A stretch of DNA of 64,000 nucleotides, from positions 1 to 64,000 of the forward strand of contig NZ_JACOPK010000002.1 in NCBI RefSeq assembly GCF_014288055.1, in the 5' to 3' direction. The notes under the pieces are model-generated. The model worked only from the letters and a program-made list of their open reading frames with translations. It did no database searches and was not told the origin of the DNA. The first letter of the stretch is position 1, and each line of letters opens with the position of its first letter. This DNA is from Agathobaculum hominis. Lineage in GTDB: Bacteria; Bacillota; Clostridia; Oscillospirales; Butyricicoccaceae. Of this stretch, positions 52,664-61,113 are shown one piece after another. Made by a program: the position numbers and the translations under genes.

Positions 52664-53848
52664 ATGAACGACTTTACCTTTTCCGTTCCGCAGAATATCA
52701 TGGTGGGCCGCGGCTCGCTCGCGAAGCTGCCCGAGGCCGCAAGGCAGCTCGGCGGCTCGCACGCATTTATCATTTCCGGCCCGCATCTGACAAAGATGGG
52801 TCTGGTGGGCAAGGTCTCCGACTCGCTGAAGGCGGCAGGCTTTGCGGTCGACGCCTTCACCGAAACCGAGGGCAATCCGTCTACGGATACGGTCGAAAAG
52901 GCGGCGGCGGCCTACAAGGCGGCGGGCGCGGACTTTATCGTGGCCTTCGGCGGCGGCTCGCCGATGGATGTCGCCAAGGCGGTCGGTGTCGTCGCAAAAT
53001 ACGGCGGCAGGATCGAGGAATATGAGGGCGCGCACAAGGTCCCGGGCAAGATCGTGCCGCTCATCGCCATCCCGACCACGGCAGGCACCGGCTCGGAGGT
53101 CACGGCGTTCTCGGTCATCACCGACCACAGGCGCGACTACAAGCTGACCGTATTCAGCTATGAGCTGCTGCCGGCCTGCGCTATTCTGGACGCGGAGCTG
53201 CTGACGAGCGCACCGGCGAGCGTCGCGGCGGCCTGCGGCATCGACGCCTTCATCCATGCGGAGGAGGCCTATGTTTCCCGCGCGGCGTCGCCGTTCTCGG
53301 ACGCGATGGCGGAAAAGGCGATGGAGCTGCTCGGCGGCAACATCCGCCGCTTTGTCGCGTGCCGCGAGGACATCGAGGCGGCCGAGAATATGCTCGTCGG
53401 CTCGCTGTTCGCCGGGATCGCGTTCTCGTTCGCCCGTCTGGGCAATGTCCACGCGATGAGCCACCCGATCAGCGCATACTTCGACGTACCGCACGGCGTG
53501 GCGAATGCGGTCCTGCTGCCGGTCATCGCGGAGTACAACGCGCTCGCCGACCACGGCCGCTATTTCAAGATCTTCAATTACATCAGCCCCTTCAAGGTGG
53601 ACGCGGGCGAATTTGAGCCGGGGCTGCTGCCGGGTGCGATCCGCGAGCTGTGCGGGGAGATCGGCATCCCGAACGGCATCGTCGAGGCGGTGAACAACGC
53701 GAGCCGGAACGGCCCGGTCAGCCGCGAGGCGATCGAGGAGAAGGTCGAGGCGATGGCGGCGGACGCCATGAAGAGCGGCAACATCGCGGTCAATCCGCGC
53801 GCCTCCCGACAGAGCGATATTGAAATGCTGTACCGGAGAGCGCTCTAA
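52664..53848 (+). CDS. Iron-containing alcohol dehydrogenase
   Basis: 394 aa. The nucleotide-binding motif is FGGGSPMDVAKAVG near residue 93 and the PTTAGTGSEVTAFSVI signature near 132. The metal site is partly recognisable: one His in GNVHAMSHPI and another in FDVPHGVANAVLLP. Likely reduces an aldehyde with NAD(P)H; the substrate is unknown. ATG 52664 with AGGAG 8 bases upstream is preferred to GTG 52655. Confidence 0.92.
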   Translation: MNDFTFSVPQNIMVGRGSLAKLPEAARQLGGSHAFIISGPHLTKMGLVGKVSDSLKAAGFAVDAFTETEGNPSTDTVEKAAAAYKAAGADFIVAFGGGSPMDVAKAVGVVAKYGGRIEEYEGAHKVPGKIVPLIAIPTTAGTGSEVTAFSVITDHRRDYKLTVFSYELLPACAILDAELLTSAPASVAAACGIDAFIHAEEAYVSRAASPFSDAMAEKAMELLGGNIRRFVACREDIEAAENMLVGSLFAGIAFSFARLGNVHAMSHPISAYFDVPHGVANAVLLPVIAEYNALADHGRYFKIFNYISPFKVDAGEFEPGLLPGAIRELCGEIGIPNGIVEAVNNASRNGPVSREAIEEKVEAMAADAMKSGNIAVNPRASRQSDIEMLYRRAL

Positions 53849-53884
53849 ACCGCGCCTCCGGCGCACGGAAACGGAGAAAATGAC

Positions 53885-54439
53885 ATGGATTATCTGTCCC
53901 ATAATATTTCGATCAATTTAAGACGCATCCGCCAGTCCAAGTCGATGAGTCTGGAGCAGGCGGCCGAGCAGACCGGCGTGAGCAAGAGCATGCTCGCACA
54001 GATCGAAAAGGGCACGGCAAACCCGTCCCTCGGTGTGCTCGGCAAGATCACGAGCGGTCTGCGCATCGAGTTTCAGCGCCTGATCGAGACTCCGAGGGAG
54101 GATTTCTGCCTGGTGAAGCCGGAAGCGCTCGTCCCGACCAAGGAGATCGAGGGGCAGTACCGTGTCTGGACATGCTTTCCGTATGAGGATACCCGGCTGG
54201 TCGAGATCTACCGCATCGACGTCGAGCCGGGCGGCGTGTACATGAGCGGCGCACACGGCGAAAACACGCGCGAATATCTGACCGTTACGGACGGCGAGCT
54301 GACCGTGGAGTGCCGCGGCCATGTGCAGCGCATCGGGCGGCAGGAGGCGTTCAAATTCGAGACCGACCAGCCGCATATCTACCGCAACGAGGGCAGAGCG
54401 CGCGCGAGCTGCTTCTGCTTCTTCCTCGACTACAAATAA
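53885..54439 (+). CDS. XRE-family regulator with cupin domain
   Basis: 184 aa. An N-terminal helix-turn-helix (SMSLEQAAEQTGVSKSMLAQ near residues 20-40) and a C-terminal cupin (VEPGGVYMSGAHGENTREYL, GELTVECRGHVQRI) for a small ligand. It lies 36 bases after the alcohol dehydrogenase on the same strand, so it probably regulates that gene or the operon. Confidence 0.92.
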   Translation: MDYLSHNISINLRRIRQSKSMSLEQAAEQTGVSKSMLAQIEKGTANPSLGVLGKITSGLRIEFQRLIETPREDFCLVKPEALVPTKEIEGQYRVWTCFPYEDTRLVEIYRIDVEPGGVYMSGAHGENTREYLTVTDGELTVECRGHVQRIGRQEAFKFETDQPHIYRNEGRARASCFCFFLDYK

Positions 54440-54485
54440 ACACAGGTTTTATCAACAGCCTGTGGATAAAGCCTGTGAGAAAGCC

Positions 54486-54520
54486 AAAGGCTCCATCCAA
54501 GAAACGGGTGGAGCCTTTTT
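54486..54520 (+). terminator. Terminator after the XRE-cupin regulator
   Basis: AAAGGCTCCATCC / GGGTGGAGCCTTTTT hairpin. Confidence 0.88.
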
Positions 54521-54611
54521 GCGTGATTTTTACTTTGCCTGTGCGGTGATGATGCGGATGCGGCCGCCGCCGCGATCATGACCGGCTTTTTCAGCTTTTT
54601 TCGTCTGCCTT

Positions 54612-54722
54612 TCTTTCCGGCAGAGGCCGGCGCACCGCCTGCGGCGCAGGCTGCGCGAGATCGGCTCGCAGGCCGTCATCCGGGCGGAGAGCGGCATCGG
54701 GTATTATTTGCAGCCTGCTTGA
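54612..54722 (+). pseudogene. Remnant of an OmpR-family response regulator C-terminus
   Basis: In one frame, SFRQRPAHRLRRRLREIG and then VIRAESGIGYYLQPA followed by a stop resembles the end of a winged-helix response regulator (LRRKL...IRTVRGVGYYL). No upstream receiver domain or start is present and the frame is open only over this stretch. The rest of 54440-54896 shows only low-complexity sequence. Confidence 0.4.
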
Positions 54723-54896
54723 AAAATGTACAAAACAGCAGACTGAAATTTGTGCAGCATTTTCCGGCTTCTCCTGTCACATTTTGTCTCCCTCAAACGT
54801 CTAATCAGTAGAAAGCACAGGCTGACTGCGGCGGATGCATGGGGTGTACAGGATAGAGAGCGCAGAACGATGTTCGCCGCGCGAGTCAGAATATGC

Positions 54897-54940
54897 AGAA
54901 AAAAGGACCTGTAATGCGGATTTCTCCGTTTACAGGTCCT
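54897..54940 (-). terminator. Terminator of the 278-aa protein gene
   Basis: AGGACCTGTAA / TTACAGGTCCT hairpin; on the minus strand it is followed by six T. Confidence 0.85.
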
Positions 54941-54950
54941 GATTATTTCC

Positions 54951-55787
54951 TTAAATACCGCGCTCGAGCAGGCGCTGCCGAACGGCGGAGGCCGGACGAG
55001 CGAGCGTTTCTGCGATCTCCTCGGGGTGCTGTCCCTCGCGGCGCAGCTGCGCAAGGCGTGCGTCCTCCTCGGGCGTCCATGGTGTATGGCGCAGCGAAAG
55101 CTGACGGGCGGCCTCGTCCAGAATGTCGTCGAGCGCATCCATGATAAAATGCTGAGCGGAGAGCGTGTAGAGCACGGCTCCGGCGCTGGGTTCGACCAGA
55201 ATGCCGACCTCGCCGCCGCTCTGTGTCGGCAGGTAGGCGTACCCGTCGCGGCTGTCCGGCATCCATGCAAGCAGACCGGCGTCAGTCAGCCAGTCGAACA
55301 GGGGAGAGACGGAAAGCGGCTCTGTGTTCTCGGGTTCGAGGGCGTGAATGCGCTGCACGACCTCCTCTACGGGAAGCGGCCGGTCGGAATAGGCGAAATC
55401 CGCGCGGCGGTTATAGGGTACGGCAGGCGGCAGCCGGTGCTTCGCCTCGCTCCCGCCGGCGGGGACGGCTTTGGTGCGGGGCGCAGGCTTGATGGAGGAG
55501 GCCGGACGGAGCATGGCGGCGAGCTCGGGCGGCAGACTGCGCGGCCCGCTCTGCGCAGGAGCCGCAGGCGCGCTTTTCGGTGCGGCAGGCTGCGGTTTTT
55601 CAGCGTGCGGCGCGCTGTTCGTCACGACCTTGTCGAGCACCTCCGCAACAAAGGCAAAGCAGCGCGACATGCGGCCGTTCCGGATGAGGTCGCCGTCCGC
55701 GACCGGCGTCCCGTCGAGCGGATTTATGCCGTGCGACAGCTTTTCCATATACATTCGTGCGCGGCGTATCATATCGAGTTCGGTCAT
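54951..55787 (-). CDS. Hypothetical protein with C-terminal SANT/Myb-like domain
   Basis: 278 aa. Residues 1-55 are a helical module (MTELDMIRRARMYMEKLSHG, GRMSRCFAFVAEVLDKVV) often seen at the start of Clostridia proteins of unknown function. A proline/alanine-rich linker follows (60-120), then a mixed domain, and finally WTPEEDARLAQLRREGQHPE then EIAETLARPASAVRQRL, a SANT-like helix-turn-helix that may bind DNA. Monocistronic with its own terminator. Role unknown. Confidence 0.7.
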   Translation of the reverse strand: MTELDMIRRARMYMEKLSHGINPLDGTPVADGDLIRNGRMSRCFAFVAEVLDKVVTNSAPHAEKPQPAAPKSAPAAPAQSGPRSLPPELAAMLRPASSIKPAPRTKAVPAGGSEAKHRLPPAVPYNRRADFAYSDRPLPVEEVVQRIHALEPENTEPLSVSPLFDWLTDAGLLAWMPDSRDGYAYLPTQSGGEVGILVEPSAGAVLYTLSAQHFIMDALDDILDEAARQLSLRHTPWTPEEDARLAQLRREGQHPEEIAETLARPASAVRQRLLERGI

Positions 55788-55861
55788 GCTGTGCCTCCGT
55801 AAATTACAAGGATAATATCTTTATCTTAGCTCATACTGTCCGCTGGTGCAAGCATTTTCGG

Positions 55862-55894
55862 AAAACAAAACAGGCAGAGCGTGAGCTCTGCCTG
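55862..55894 (-). terminator. Terminator of the metNIQ operon
   Basis: CAGGCAGAGC / GCTCTGCCTG stem, followed on the minus strand by TTTTGTTTT. Confidence 0.92.
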
Positions 55895-55917
55895 CTGAAA
55901 TGATTTCTGCTGTGTGT

Positions 55918-56766
55918 TTAGAATACAGTTACAACTGCGCCCTTGTAGGTCTCGTCGACGTACTTCTTGACGTCGTCGCTCTGCATTGCCTTCTTGAGAG
56001 CCTGGATCTTGTCGCTGTTCTCCTCGCCGCTGCGGCAGGCAACAACGTTTACATAAACCTTTGCGTAGTCCGGGTTCTCGGTGATGAGGGAGTCCTCGGC
56101 AGCGTTCAGGTCAGCCTGAAGCGCGTAGTTGCCGTTGATGACTGCGAGGTCGACGTCAGCGAGCGAACGCGGCAGCTGCTCTGCGGCGATCTCCTGAATG
56201 TCGAGGTTCTTCGGGTTCTCGGTGATGTCGAGCTTGGTCGCGTCGGAGGTCGGGTCGATGCCGTCCTTCAGCTTGATGAGGCCTGCGTCCTGAAGCAGGA
56301 GCAGCGCGCGGGTCTCGTTGGAGCCGTCATTCGGGATGGCGACGGAGGCGCCGTCAGCAAGCTCCTCGATGGATGCGGTCTTGCCGGCGTAGATGCCGAA
56401 CGGCTCGTAGTGCATGTCGAACGCTGCGACCAGATCGGTGCCGTTCTCCTTGTTGAAGTTGTTGAGGTACGGGGTGTGCTGGAAGTAGTTTGCGTCCAGA
56501 TCGCCGTCTACCAGCGCGGTGTTCGGCTGAACGTAGTCGGTGAACTCAACGACCTTGAGGGTGTAGCCCTCAGCCTCGAGCGCGTCCTTGGCCGCGTTCA
56601 GGATCTCGGCGTGCGGGGTCGGGGTAGCGCCGACGGTGATGACCTTGTCGGAGTCGCCGGTGTTTGCCGCTGCGCTGCTGTCAGAGGAGGACGTGCTGCC
56701 GCCGCAGGCGGTCAGAGCGGACAGGCACAGTGCGCCTGCAAGAATTGCTGCAATGGATTTTTTCAT
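55918..56766 (-). CDS. metQ: D-methionine-binding lipoprotein MetQ
   Basis: 282 aa. Lipoprotein signal ending LSALTACGG. NlpA-family signatures VGATPTPHAEIL near 45 and TALVDGDLDANYFQHTPYL near 85 are clear. It delivers methionine to MetNI. ATG 56766 follows AAGGAGC. Last gene of the operon. Confidence 0.95.
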   Translation of the reverse strand: MKKSIAAILAGALCLSALTACGGSTSSSDSSAAANTGDSDKVITVGATPTPHAEILNAAKDALEAEGYTLKVVEFTDYVQPNTALVDGDLDANYFQHTPYLNNFNKENGTDLVAAFDMHYEPFGIYAGKTASIEELADGASVAIPNDGSNETRALLLLQDAGLIKLKDGIDPTSDATKLDITENPKNLDIQEIAAEQLPRSLADVDLAVINGNYALQADLNAAEDSLITENPDYAKVYVNVVACRSGEENSDKIQALKKAMQSDDVKKYVDETYKGAVVTVF

Positions 56767-56816
56767 GGGAATTCGCTCCTTTTCAGATATATATCATAAT
56801 TTTTATGATAACAGAA

Positions 56817-57470
56817 TTAACGATTGCGCTTGTCCAGACGGTGCGCAAGGCGCATGCCGACCTCCTGGAAGATCTGCACGACGACGACGATGATGATGAC
56901 GGCGATGAGCATGATGGGGAAGTTGTAGCGGTTGTAGCCGTAGTTGACGGCTACCGTGCCCAGACCGCCGCCGCCGATGAAGCCGGCCATCGCGGAGTAG
57001 CCGAGGATGGTGACGATGGAGATCGCGCCGCCGACCATGAGAGAGGGCTTCGCCTCGGGGACGAGCACCTTCCAGACGATCTGCCACGGGCTCGCACCCA
57101 TGGACTGCGCCGCCTCGATGACGCCGAACGGGACCTCCTTGATGGAGGATTCGACCATGCGCGCGACATAGGGCGCGGCGGCGAATGTCAGCGGAACGAC
57201 CATCGCGGTGGTGCCGATGGCCTTGCCGACGATGGCGCGCGTGACCGGGGTGATCATGACCGCGAGGATAAGGAACGGGATCGAGCGCAGGATATTGGTG
57301 ACGATGCCGAGAACGGTGTTCAGCACGGGCATCGGGCGGATGCCGTTCTTGTCGGTCACGACGAGCGTCAGGCCGAGCGGCAGGCCGATCAGATAAGAGA
57401 TGGCGGTGGACAGGATGACCATGTAAAGGGTCTCCCAAAGGCTCTGCGCCCAGACATTAAACGGCAGCAT
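56817..57470 (-). CDS. metI: Methionine ABC transporter permease MetI
   Basis: 217 aa with five to six membrane segments. Family motifs are NILRSIPFLILAV near 60 and the EAA loop GVIEAAQSMGASPWQIV near 117. It overlaps metN by 14 bases. The start follows GGAGGTAG. Confidence 0.95.
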   Translation of the reverse strand: MLPFNVWAQSLWETLYMVILSTAISYLIGLPLGLTLVVTDKNGIRPMPVLNTVLGIVTNILRSIPFLILAVMITPVTRAIVGKAIGTTAMVVPLTFAAAPYVARMVESSIKEVPFGVIEAAQSMGASPWQIVWKVLVPEAKPSLMVGGAISIVTILGYSAMAGFIGGGGLGTVAVNYGYNRYNFPIMLIAVIIIVVVVQIFQEVGMRLAHRLDKRNR

Positions 57471-58476
57471 TTGCGTCTACCTCCTCTGTGTGTACGTTCT
57501 GCGTTTCCAGATAGGCAAGGGCGCGCTTGGCGGCGCGCTCGTCCTCGGGCAGCTGTAAAATCATCTGGCCGTAGGCCTTTCCGTCGATGTTCTTGGTGTC
57601 CGCGAACATGATGTTGACCGGCGCCTTGCACTCGAGCACCATATTGGAGACGACCGGCTCGAACGAGGAATTGCCGTCGAATACGATGCGGCAGTAGCGC
57701 TTTCCGGTCGCGAGGGCGCGGCGCTTTCCGTCCGGATAGATGAGCTGCTTTGCCATGGCGGACTGCGGACGGGTGAAAACGTCGTCTACCGCGCCGACCT
57801 CAGCGATGCGGCTGGAGTCGATGATGGCGACGCGCTGGCAGATCTCCTCGATGACCGCCATCTCGTGCGTGATGACGATGATGGTGATGCCGAGGGTCCT
57901 GTTGATCTCCTTGAGCAGGGCGAGGATCGAGCGAGTGGTCGTCGGGTCGAGCGCGCTGGTCGCCTCGTCGCAAAGCAGGATCTTCGGACTGGTCGCGAGC
58001 GCACGGGCGATGGCGACGCGCTGCTGCTGACCGCCGGAGAGCTGAGACGGATAGTTGCCCGCGCGGTCGGAGAGGCCGACGATCTCGAGCAGCTCTTTCG
58101 CGCGCTTTTCTGCGTCCGCCTTGCTCGTTCCCGCGATCTCGAGCGGGAAGCAGATATTCTGGAGCGCGGTGCGCTGCTGGAGCAGGTTGAACTGCTGAAA
58201 GATCATGCCCATCGAGCGGCGCGCCTCGAGCAGCTGCTTTTTCGAGAGACTGCCGAGCTCCTGACCGTCCACGGTGACGGTGCCTGCGGTTGGCTTTTCG
58301 AGAAAGTTGATGCAGCGCACGAGCGTGGATTTGCCTGCACCGGACAGACCGATGATGCCGAAAATTTCGCCGCGGCGGATGTCGAGGTCGATGCCGTCGA
58401 GCGCCGTGACCCTGCCGGCTCTGCCGATGAATGTTTTGTTGAGACTTCGGATGCGAACGATAGCGTCCTGTTCCAA
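57457..58476 (-). CDS. metN: Methionine ABC transporter ATP-binding protein MetN
   Basis: 339 aa. Walker A GLSGAGKST, signature QLSGGQQQRVAIARAL, Walker B ILLCDEATSALDP. The C-terminal NIL domain (FDGNSSFEPVVSNMVLEC) senses methionine and inhibits transport. TTG 58476 is preferred: AGGAGG lies 7 bases upstream, while the ATG at 58482 is only one base from it. First gene of metNIQ, preceded by a leader with attenuator features. Confidence 0.94.
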   Translation of the reverse strand: MEQDAIVRIRSLNKTFIGRAGRVTALDGIDLDIRRGEIFGIIGLSGAGKSTLVRCINFLEKPTAGTVTVDGQELGSLSKKQLLEARRSMGMIFQQFNLLQQRTALQNICFPLEIAGTSKADAEKRAKELLEIVGLSDRAGNYPSQLSGGQQQRVAIARALATSPKILLCDEATSALDPTTTRSILALLKEINRTLGITIIVITHEMAVIEEICQRVAIIDSSRIAEVGAVDDVFTRPQSAMAKQLIYPDGKRRALATGKRYCRIVFDGNSSFEPVVSNMVLECKAPVNIMFADTKNIDGKAYGQMILQLPEDERAAKRALAYLETQNVHTEEVDANAAV

Positions 58477-58509
58477 GTTCATTCCTCCTGACATGAAAAA
58501 TGTGTTCTG

Positions 58510-58548
58510 AAAAAATAAAAGCGGAAAGCCTTTTTCCTGCTTTCCGCT
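58510..58548 (-). terminator. Attenuator terminator of metNIQ
   Basis: On the minus strand AGCGGAAAGC / GCTTTCCGCT with a 9-base loop, then TTTTATTTTTT, 34 bases upstream of metN. Confidence 0.88.
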
Positions 58549-58636
58549 CGTTTTCCTGTTTATACCGCGCCGCATGACAAGCGGCCCGTCTGCGCCGTGC
58601 TCTCAGCGGAGCCTTCTGGCAGAAAAACGAGCAAAA
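58542..58636 (-). promoter_or_regulatory. Antiterminator pairing in the metNIQ leader
   Basis: Two segments can pair in the RNA: 58636-58620 (TTTTGCTCGTTTTTCTG) and 58558-58542 (CAGGAAAACGAGCGGAA). Seventeen positions match including G-U pairs. The second segment takes seven bases of the terminator's 5' arm, so the two structures exclude each other. The first segment lies inside the leader-peptide frame. Confidence 0.65.
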
Positions 58637-58674
58637 TCACGCATCATGCACATGTACATTCGAGATACGGTCAT
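58603..58674 (-). CDS. Methionine-rich leader peptide of metNIQ
   Basis: 23 residues, MTVSRMYMCMMRDFARFSAR followed by RLR and TGA. The ribosome-binding site AAAGGAG is 10 bases upstream of ATG 58674. Methionine occupies positions 1, 6, 8, 10 and 11. It is the first frame in the transcript and is followed by mutually exclusive antiterminator and terminator stems. This is the classic layout for attenuation by ribosome stalling at scarce Met-tRNA. Confidence 0.75.
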   Translation of the reverse strand: MTVSRMYMCMMRDFARFSARRLR

Positions 58675-58712
58675 AGTGATTTTCTCCTTTTTCTACAGCT
58701 TCGATAAAACTT

Positions 58713-58741
58713 AGTATAGCCCGTTGCCGACGCTTTGTCAA
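58713..58741 (-). promoter_or_regulatory. Promoter of metNIQ
   Basis: On the minus strand TTGACA, 17 bases, TATACT. The predicted start is near 58706, about 30 bases before the leader-peptide ATG. Confidence 0.85.
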
Positions 58742-58874
58742 CCCCTTTCTCGCCCCGCATGGACGGCATCACCGGACGGGGACAGAGATTTACCGACTGT
58801 GCGGTTTCCGTGCAGTTTTGCGCGGCGGTGTACGGTAAGAACACAATATCTGGTAGATTGTATCCGTGCTGACA

Positions 58875-58903
58875 TTGAATGATAACAGGATATATGTTAT
58901 ACT
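58875..58903 (+). promoter_or_regulatory. Promoter of the alarmone synthetase gene
   Basis: TTGAAT, 17 bases, TATACT, 33 bases before the start codon. Confidence 0.7.
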
Positions 58904-58935
58904 GAAGACAGAGAAAGAGAACAGGAGGAGATAAC

Positions 58936-59604
58936 ATGGATCTGGCGGATTTTTTTGCGATCGACAGACTTTCCGAACATGATGAAGAGACACTGGTCGA
59001 GTCTGCGATGCAGCTTCAGCAGGTTATGATGCTGTATGAGTCCGGCATTCGTGAGATCAAGACCAAACTGGACATTCTGGCGGACGAGTCGCGCATTTCG
59101 GGCAAGCCGAGCCCGATCAACGCGATCAAGAGCCGCATCAAAACGCCGCGCAGCATTGTGGGCAAGCTCAAGCGCCGCGGCTTTCCGGTGACGCTTCAGT
59201 CCATGATGGACAACCTGAACGACATCGGCGGCATCCGCGTGATCTGTCCGTTCATTCAGGATATTTATACCGTAGCGGACATGCTCATGCGGCAGAGCGA
59301 TCTGACGCTCATCGAGAAAAAGGACTATATCAGCAGTCCCAAGCCGAACGGCTACCGCAGCCTGCATCTGATCCTTGAGGTGCCGATCTTTCTGTCCGAG
59401 CGCACGGTCCCGGTGCGCATCGAGCTTCAGCTGCGCACGATCGCGATGGATTTCTGGGCGAGCCTCGAGCATCAGCTGCGCTACAAATCCGGCGTTGAGG
59501 TGCCGCCCAACCTGTCGGATGACCTCAAGCACTGCGCGGACGTCATCGCCGAGACCGACGAGGACATGCAGCGCATCGCGAAGGATCTCGGCGTCCTTCG
59601 TTAA
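58936..59604 (+). CDS. Small alarmone synthetase, RelQ/YjbM-like
   Basis: 222 aa, a single RelA_SpoT synthetase domain with no hydrolase or ACT domain. Conserved motifs include RIKTPRSIVGKLKRRG, NDIGGIRVICPF, KPNGYRSLHLIL and VRIELQLRTIAMDFWASLEH. It makes (p)ppGpp from ATP and GDP/GTP in stress. ATG 58936 follows AGGAGGAG. rmuC follows 27 bases later. Confidence 0.92.
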   Translation: MDLADFFAIDRLSEHDEETLVESAMQLQQVMMLYESGIREIKTKLDILADESRISGKPSPINAIKSRIKTPRSIVGKLKRRGFPVTLQSMMDNLNDIGGIRVICPFIQDIYTVADMLMRQSDLTLIEKKDYISSPKPNGYRSLHLILEVPIFLSERTVPVRIELQLRTIAMDFWASLEHQLRYKSGVEVPPNLSDDLKHCADVIAETDEDMQRIAKDLGVLR

Positions 59605-59631
59605 TCCCTGTTTCAGCGAAAGGAAAACCAA

Positions 59632-60870
59632 ATGGAACTTATTCCCGTCATCACACTCGCACTCGTGGCCGTTCTGCTCGTGCTCGTCATCATCCTGCTC
59701 GCGCGAAAGCCGGTGCAGCCGCCGAAAACGACCGACAGCGGCGCGATCTCTGCGCTCGGCGCGCTCGTCACGCAGAATCTGCGCGAGGGCCGCGAAGCAC
59801 AGGACAGCCGCCTTGCGGCGATGGACCGGTCGGTCTCCGGCCAGCTCGACCGCTTTGAAAAACGCCTGCACGGCTTTTCGGTCGAAACTTCGCAGCAGCT
59901 CGACGGCATCCGCGCCGCCGTGGACGGCAACCTGCGCGAGCTACGCGAGGACAACAACAAAAAGCTGGACGAAATGCGCGGTATTGTGGACGAAAAGCTG
60001 CAAAAAACACTGTCCGACCGCATGAACGAGTCCTTTCGTCTGGTAAATGAGCGCCTGGAGCAGGTCTACCGCGGTCTCGGCGAGATGCAGACGCTCGCAC
60101 AGGGCGTGGGCGACCTCAAAAAGGTGCTGACAAACGTCAAAAACCGCGGTATCGTGGGCGAGATCCAGCTCGGCGCGATCCTGTCCGACATCCTCGCGCC
60201 CGAGCAGTACGCGGAAAACGTCGTGACCGTGCCCGGCAGCCGCAACGTTGTCGAGTTCGCCGTGCGCCTTCCGGCGGAGGACGGCGGCGCGGTCTGGCTG
60301 CCGATCGACTCCAAGTTCCCGGGCGACACCTACGGCGCGCTGCGCGATGCCTATGAGAGCGGCTCGCGCGAGCAGATCGACGCCTGCGCGAAGCAGCTCA
60401 TTCTGACGCTCCGGAGCGAGGCGAAGGACATCCGCGACAAGTATCTCGCACCGCCGTACACCACGGAATTCGGCATCATGTTCCTGCCGTTTGAGGGGCT
60501 GTACGCGGAGGCGGTGCAGCGCGGCATGGTCGAGATCCTCCAGCGCGATTATCATGTCAATATCGCCGGCCCGAGCACGATGGCGGCGCTGCTGAACAGC
60601 CTTCAGATGTCGTTCCGCACGATCGCCATCCAGAAGCGCTCGGGCGAGGTGTGGAACGTTCTGGGCGCGGTCAAGACCGAATTCGACAAGTTCGAGACCT
60701 GCCTGACGCAGACGCAGAACCGTCTCGATCAGGCGAGCCGCGAGCTGGACAAGCTGGTCGGCACGAGAACGCGCGCCATCCGCCGCCGTCTCAAGAGCGT
60801 CACCGAGCTCTCCGAGGCGGAAACCGAGCGCGTGCTCGGCGCGGCGGAGGACGACGAGCCGACTTCATAA
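59632..60870 (+). CDS. rmuC: DNA recombination protein RmuC
   Basis: 412 aa. N-terminal membrane helix (ITLALVAVLLVLVIILLA), coiled coil near 40-140 and the RmuC nuclease-like domain (GIVGEIQLGAILSDIL, WLPIDSKFPGDTYGAL, EFGIMFLPFEGLYAEAV). It limits recombination at inverted repeats in E. coli; biochemistry is unsettled. Probably co-transcribed with the alarmone synthetase. Confidence 0.94.
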   Translation: MELIPVITLALVAVLLVLVIILLARKPVQPPKTTDSGAISALGALVTQNLREGREAQDSRLAAMDRSVSGQLDRFEKRLHGFSVETSQQLDGIRAAVDGNLRELREDNNKKLDEMRGIVDEKLQKTLSDRMNESFRLVNERLEQVYRGLGEMQTLAQGVGDLKKVLTNVKNRGIVGEIQLGAILSDILAPEQYAENVVTVPGSRNVVEFAVRLPAEDGGAVWLPIDSKFPGDTYGALRDAYESGSREQIDACAKQLILTLRSEAKDIRDKYLAPPYTTEFGIMFLPFEGLYAEAVQRGMVEILQRDYHVNIAGPSTMAALLNSLQMSFRTIAIQKRSGEVWNVLGAVKTEFDKFETCLTQTQNRLDQASRELDKLVGTRTRAIRRRLKSVTELSEAETERVLGAAEDDEPTS

Positions 60871-60982
60871 AAAATTAAGAAAAATTTCACGGTTTTGTGA
60901 GGGAAATGACAGGGGCTTTCGAGGTATACTGTAGGTACAAGGGATAGAGACCGCCGCACAGTGATAAAAGGGAGGAATTATC

Positions 60983-61078
60983 ATGAAAGCAAATACCCGT
61001 GAAGGTCTGTTCGCACTGCTGCACCGCCTGCTTGTCCGGCTGTTCGGCCCGATTGAACGCGGCAAATACCGCGTCTGA
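60983..61078 (+). CDS. Small protein, 31 aa
   Basis: Starts MKANTREGLFALLHRLLVRL and ends FGPIERGKYRV. AAAGGGAGG lies 8 bases upstream, and a TATACT -10 at 60925 could serve it although no -35 at 17 bases is clear. The middle (LFALLHRLLVRLFG) would form a basic amphipathic helix. It is too short for routine gene callers. I do not recognise a family. dedA follows with its own promoter. Confidence 0.55.
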   Translation: MKANTREGLFALLHRLLVRLFGPIERGKYRV

Positions 61079-61113
61079 ATTGTGAACTTATTGCAAACAC
61101 CGCTCTGCCGGCC

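Noticed and set aside
54460..54475. DnaA-box-like sequences (CTGTGGATAA here and at about 22306)
   Set aside because: Only isolated boxes, no cluster, no AT-rich unwinding region and no dnaA/dnaN nearby; not an origin.
58510..58674. SAM (S-box) riboswitch or T-box upstream of metN
   Set aside because: The conserved S-box junction and the T-box GTGGAACC core are absent; the leader is instead occupied by a Met-rich frame.
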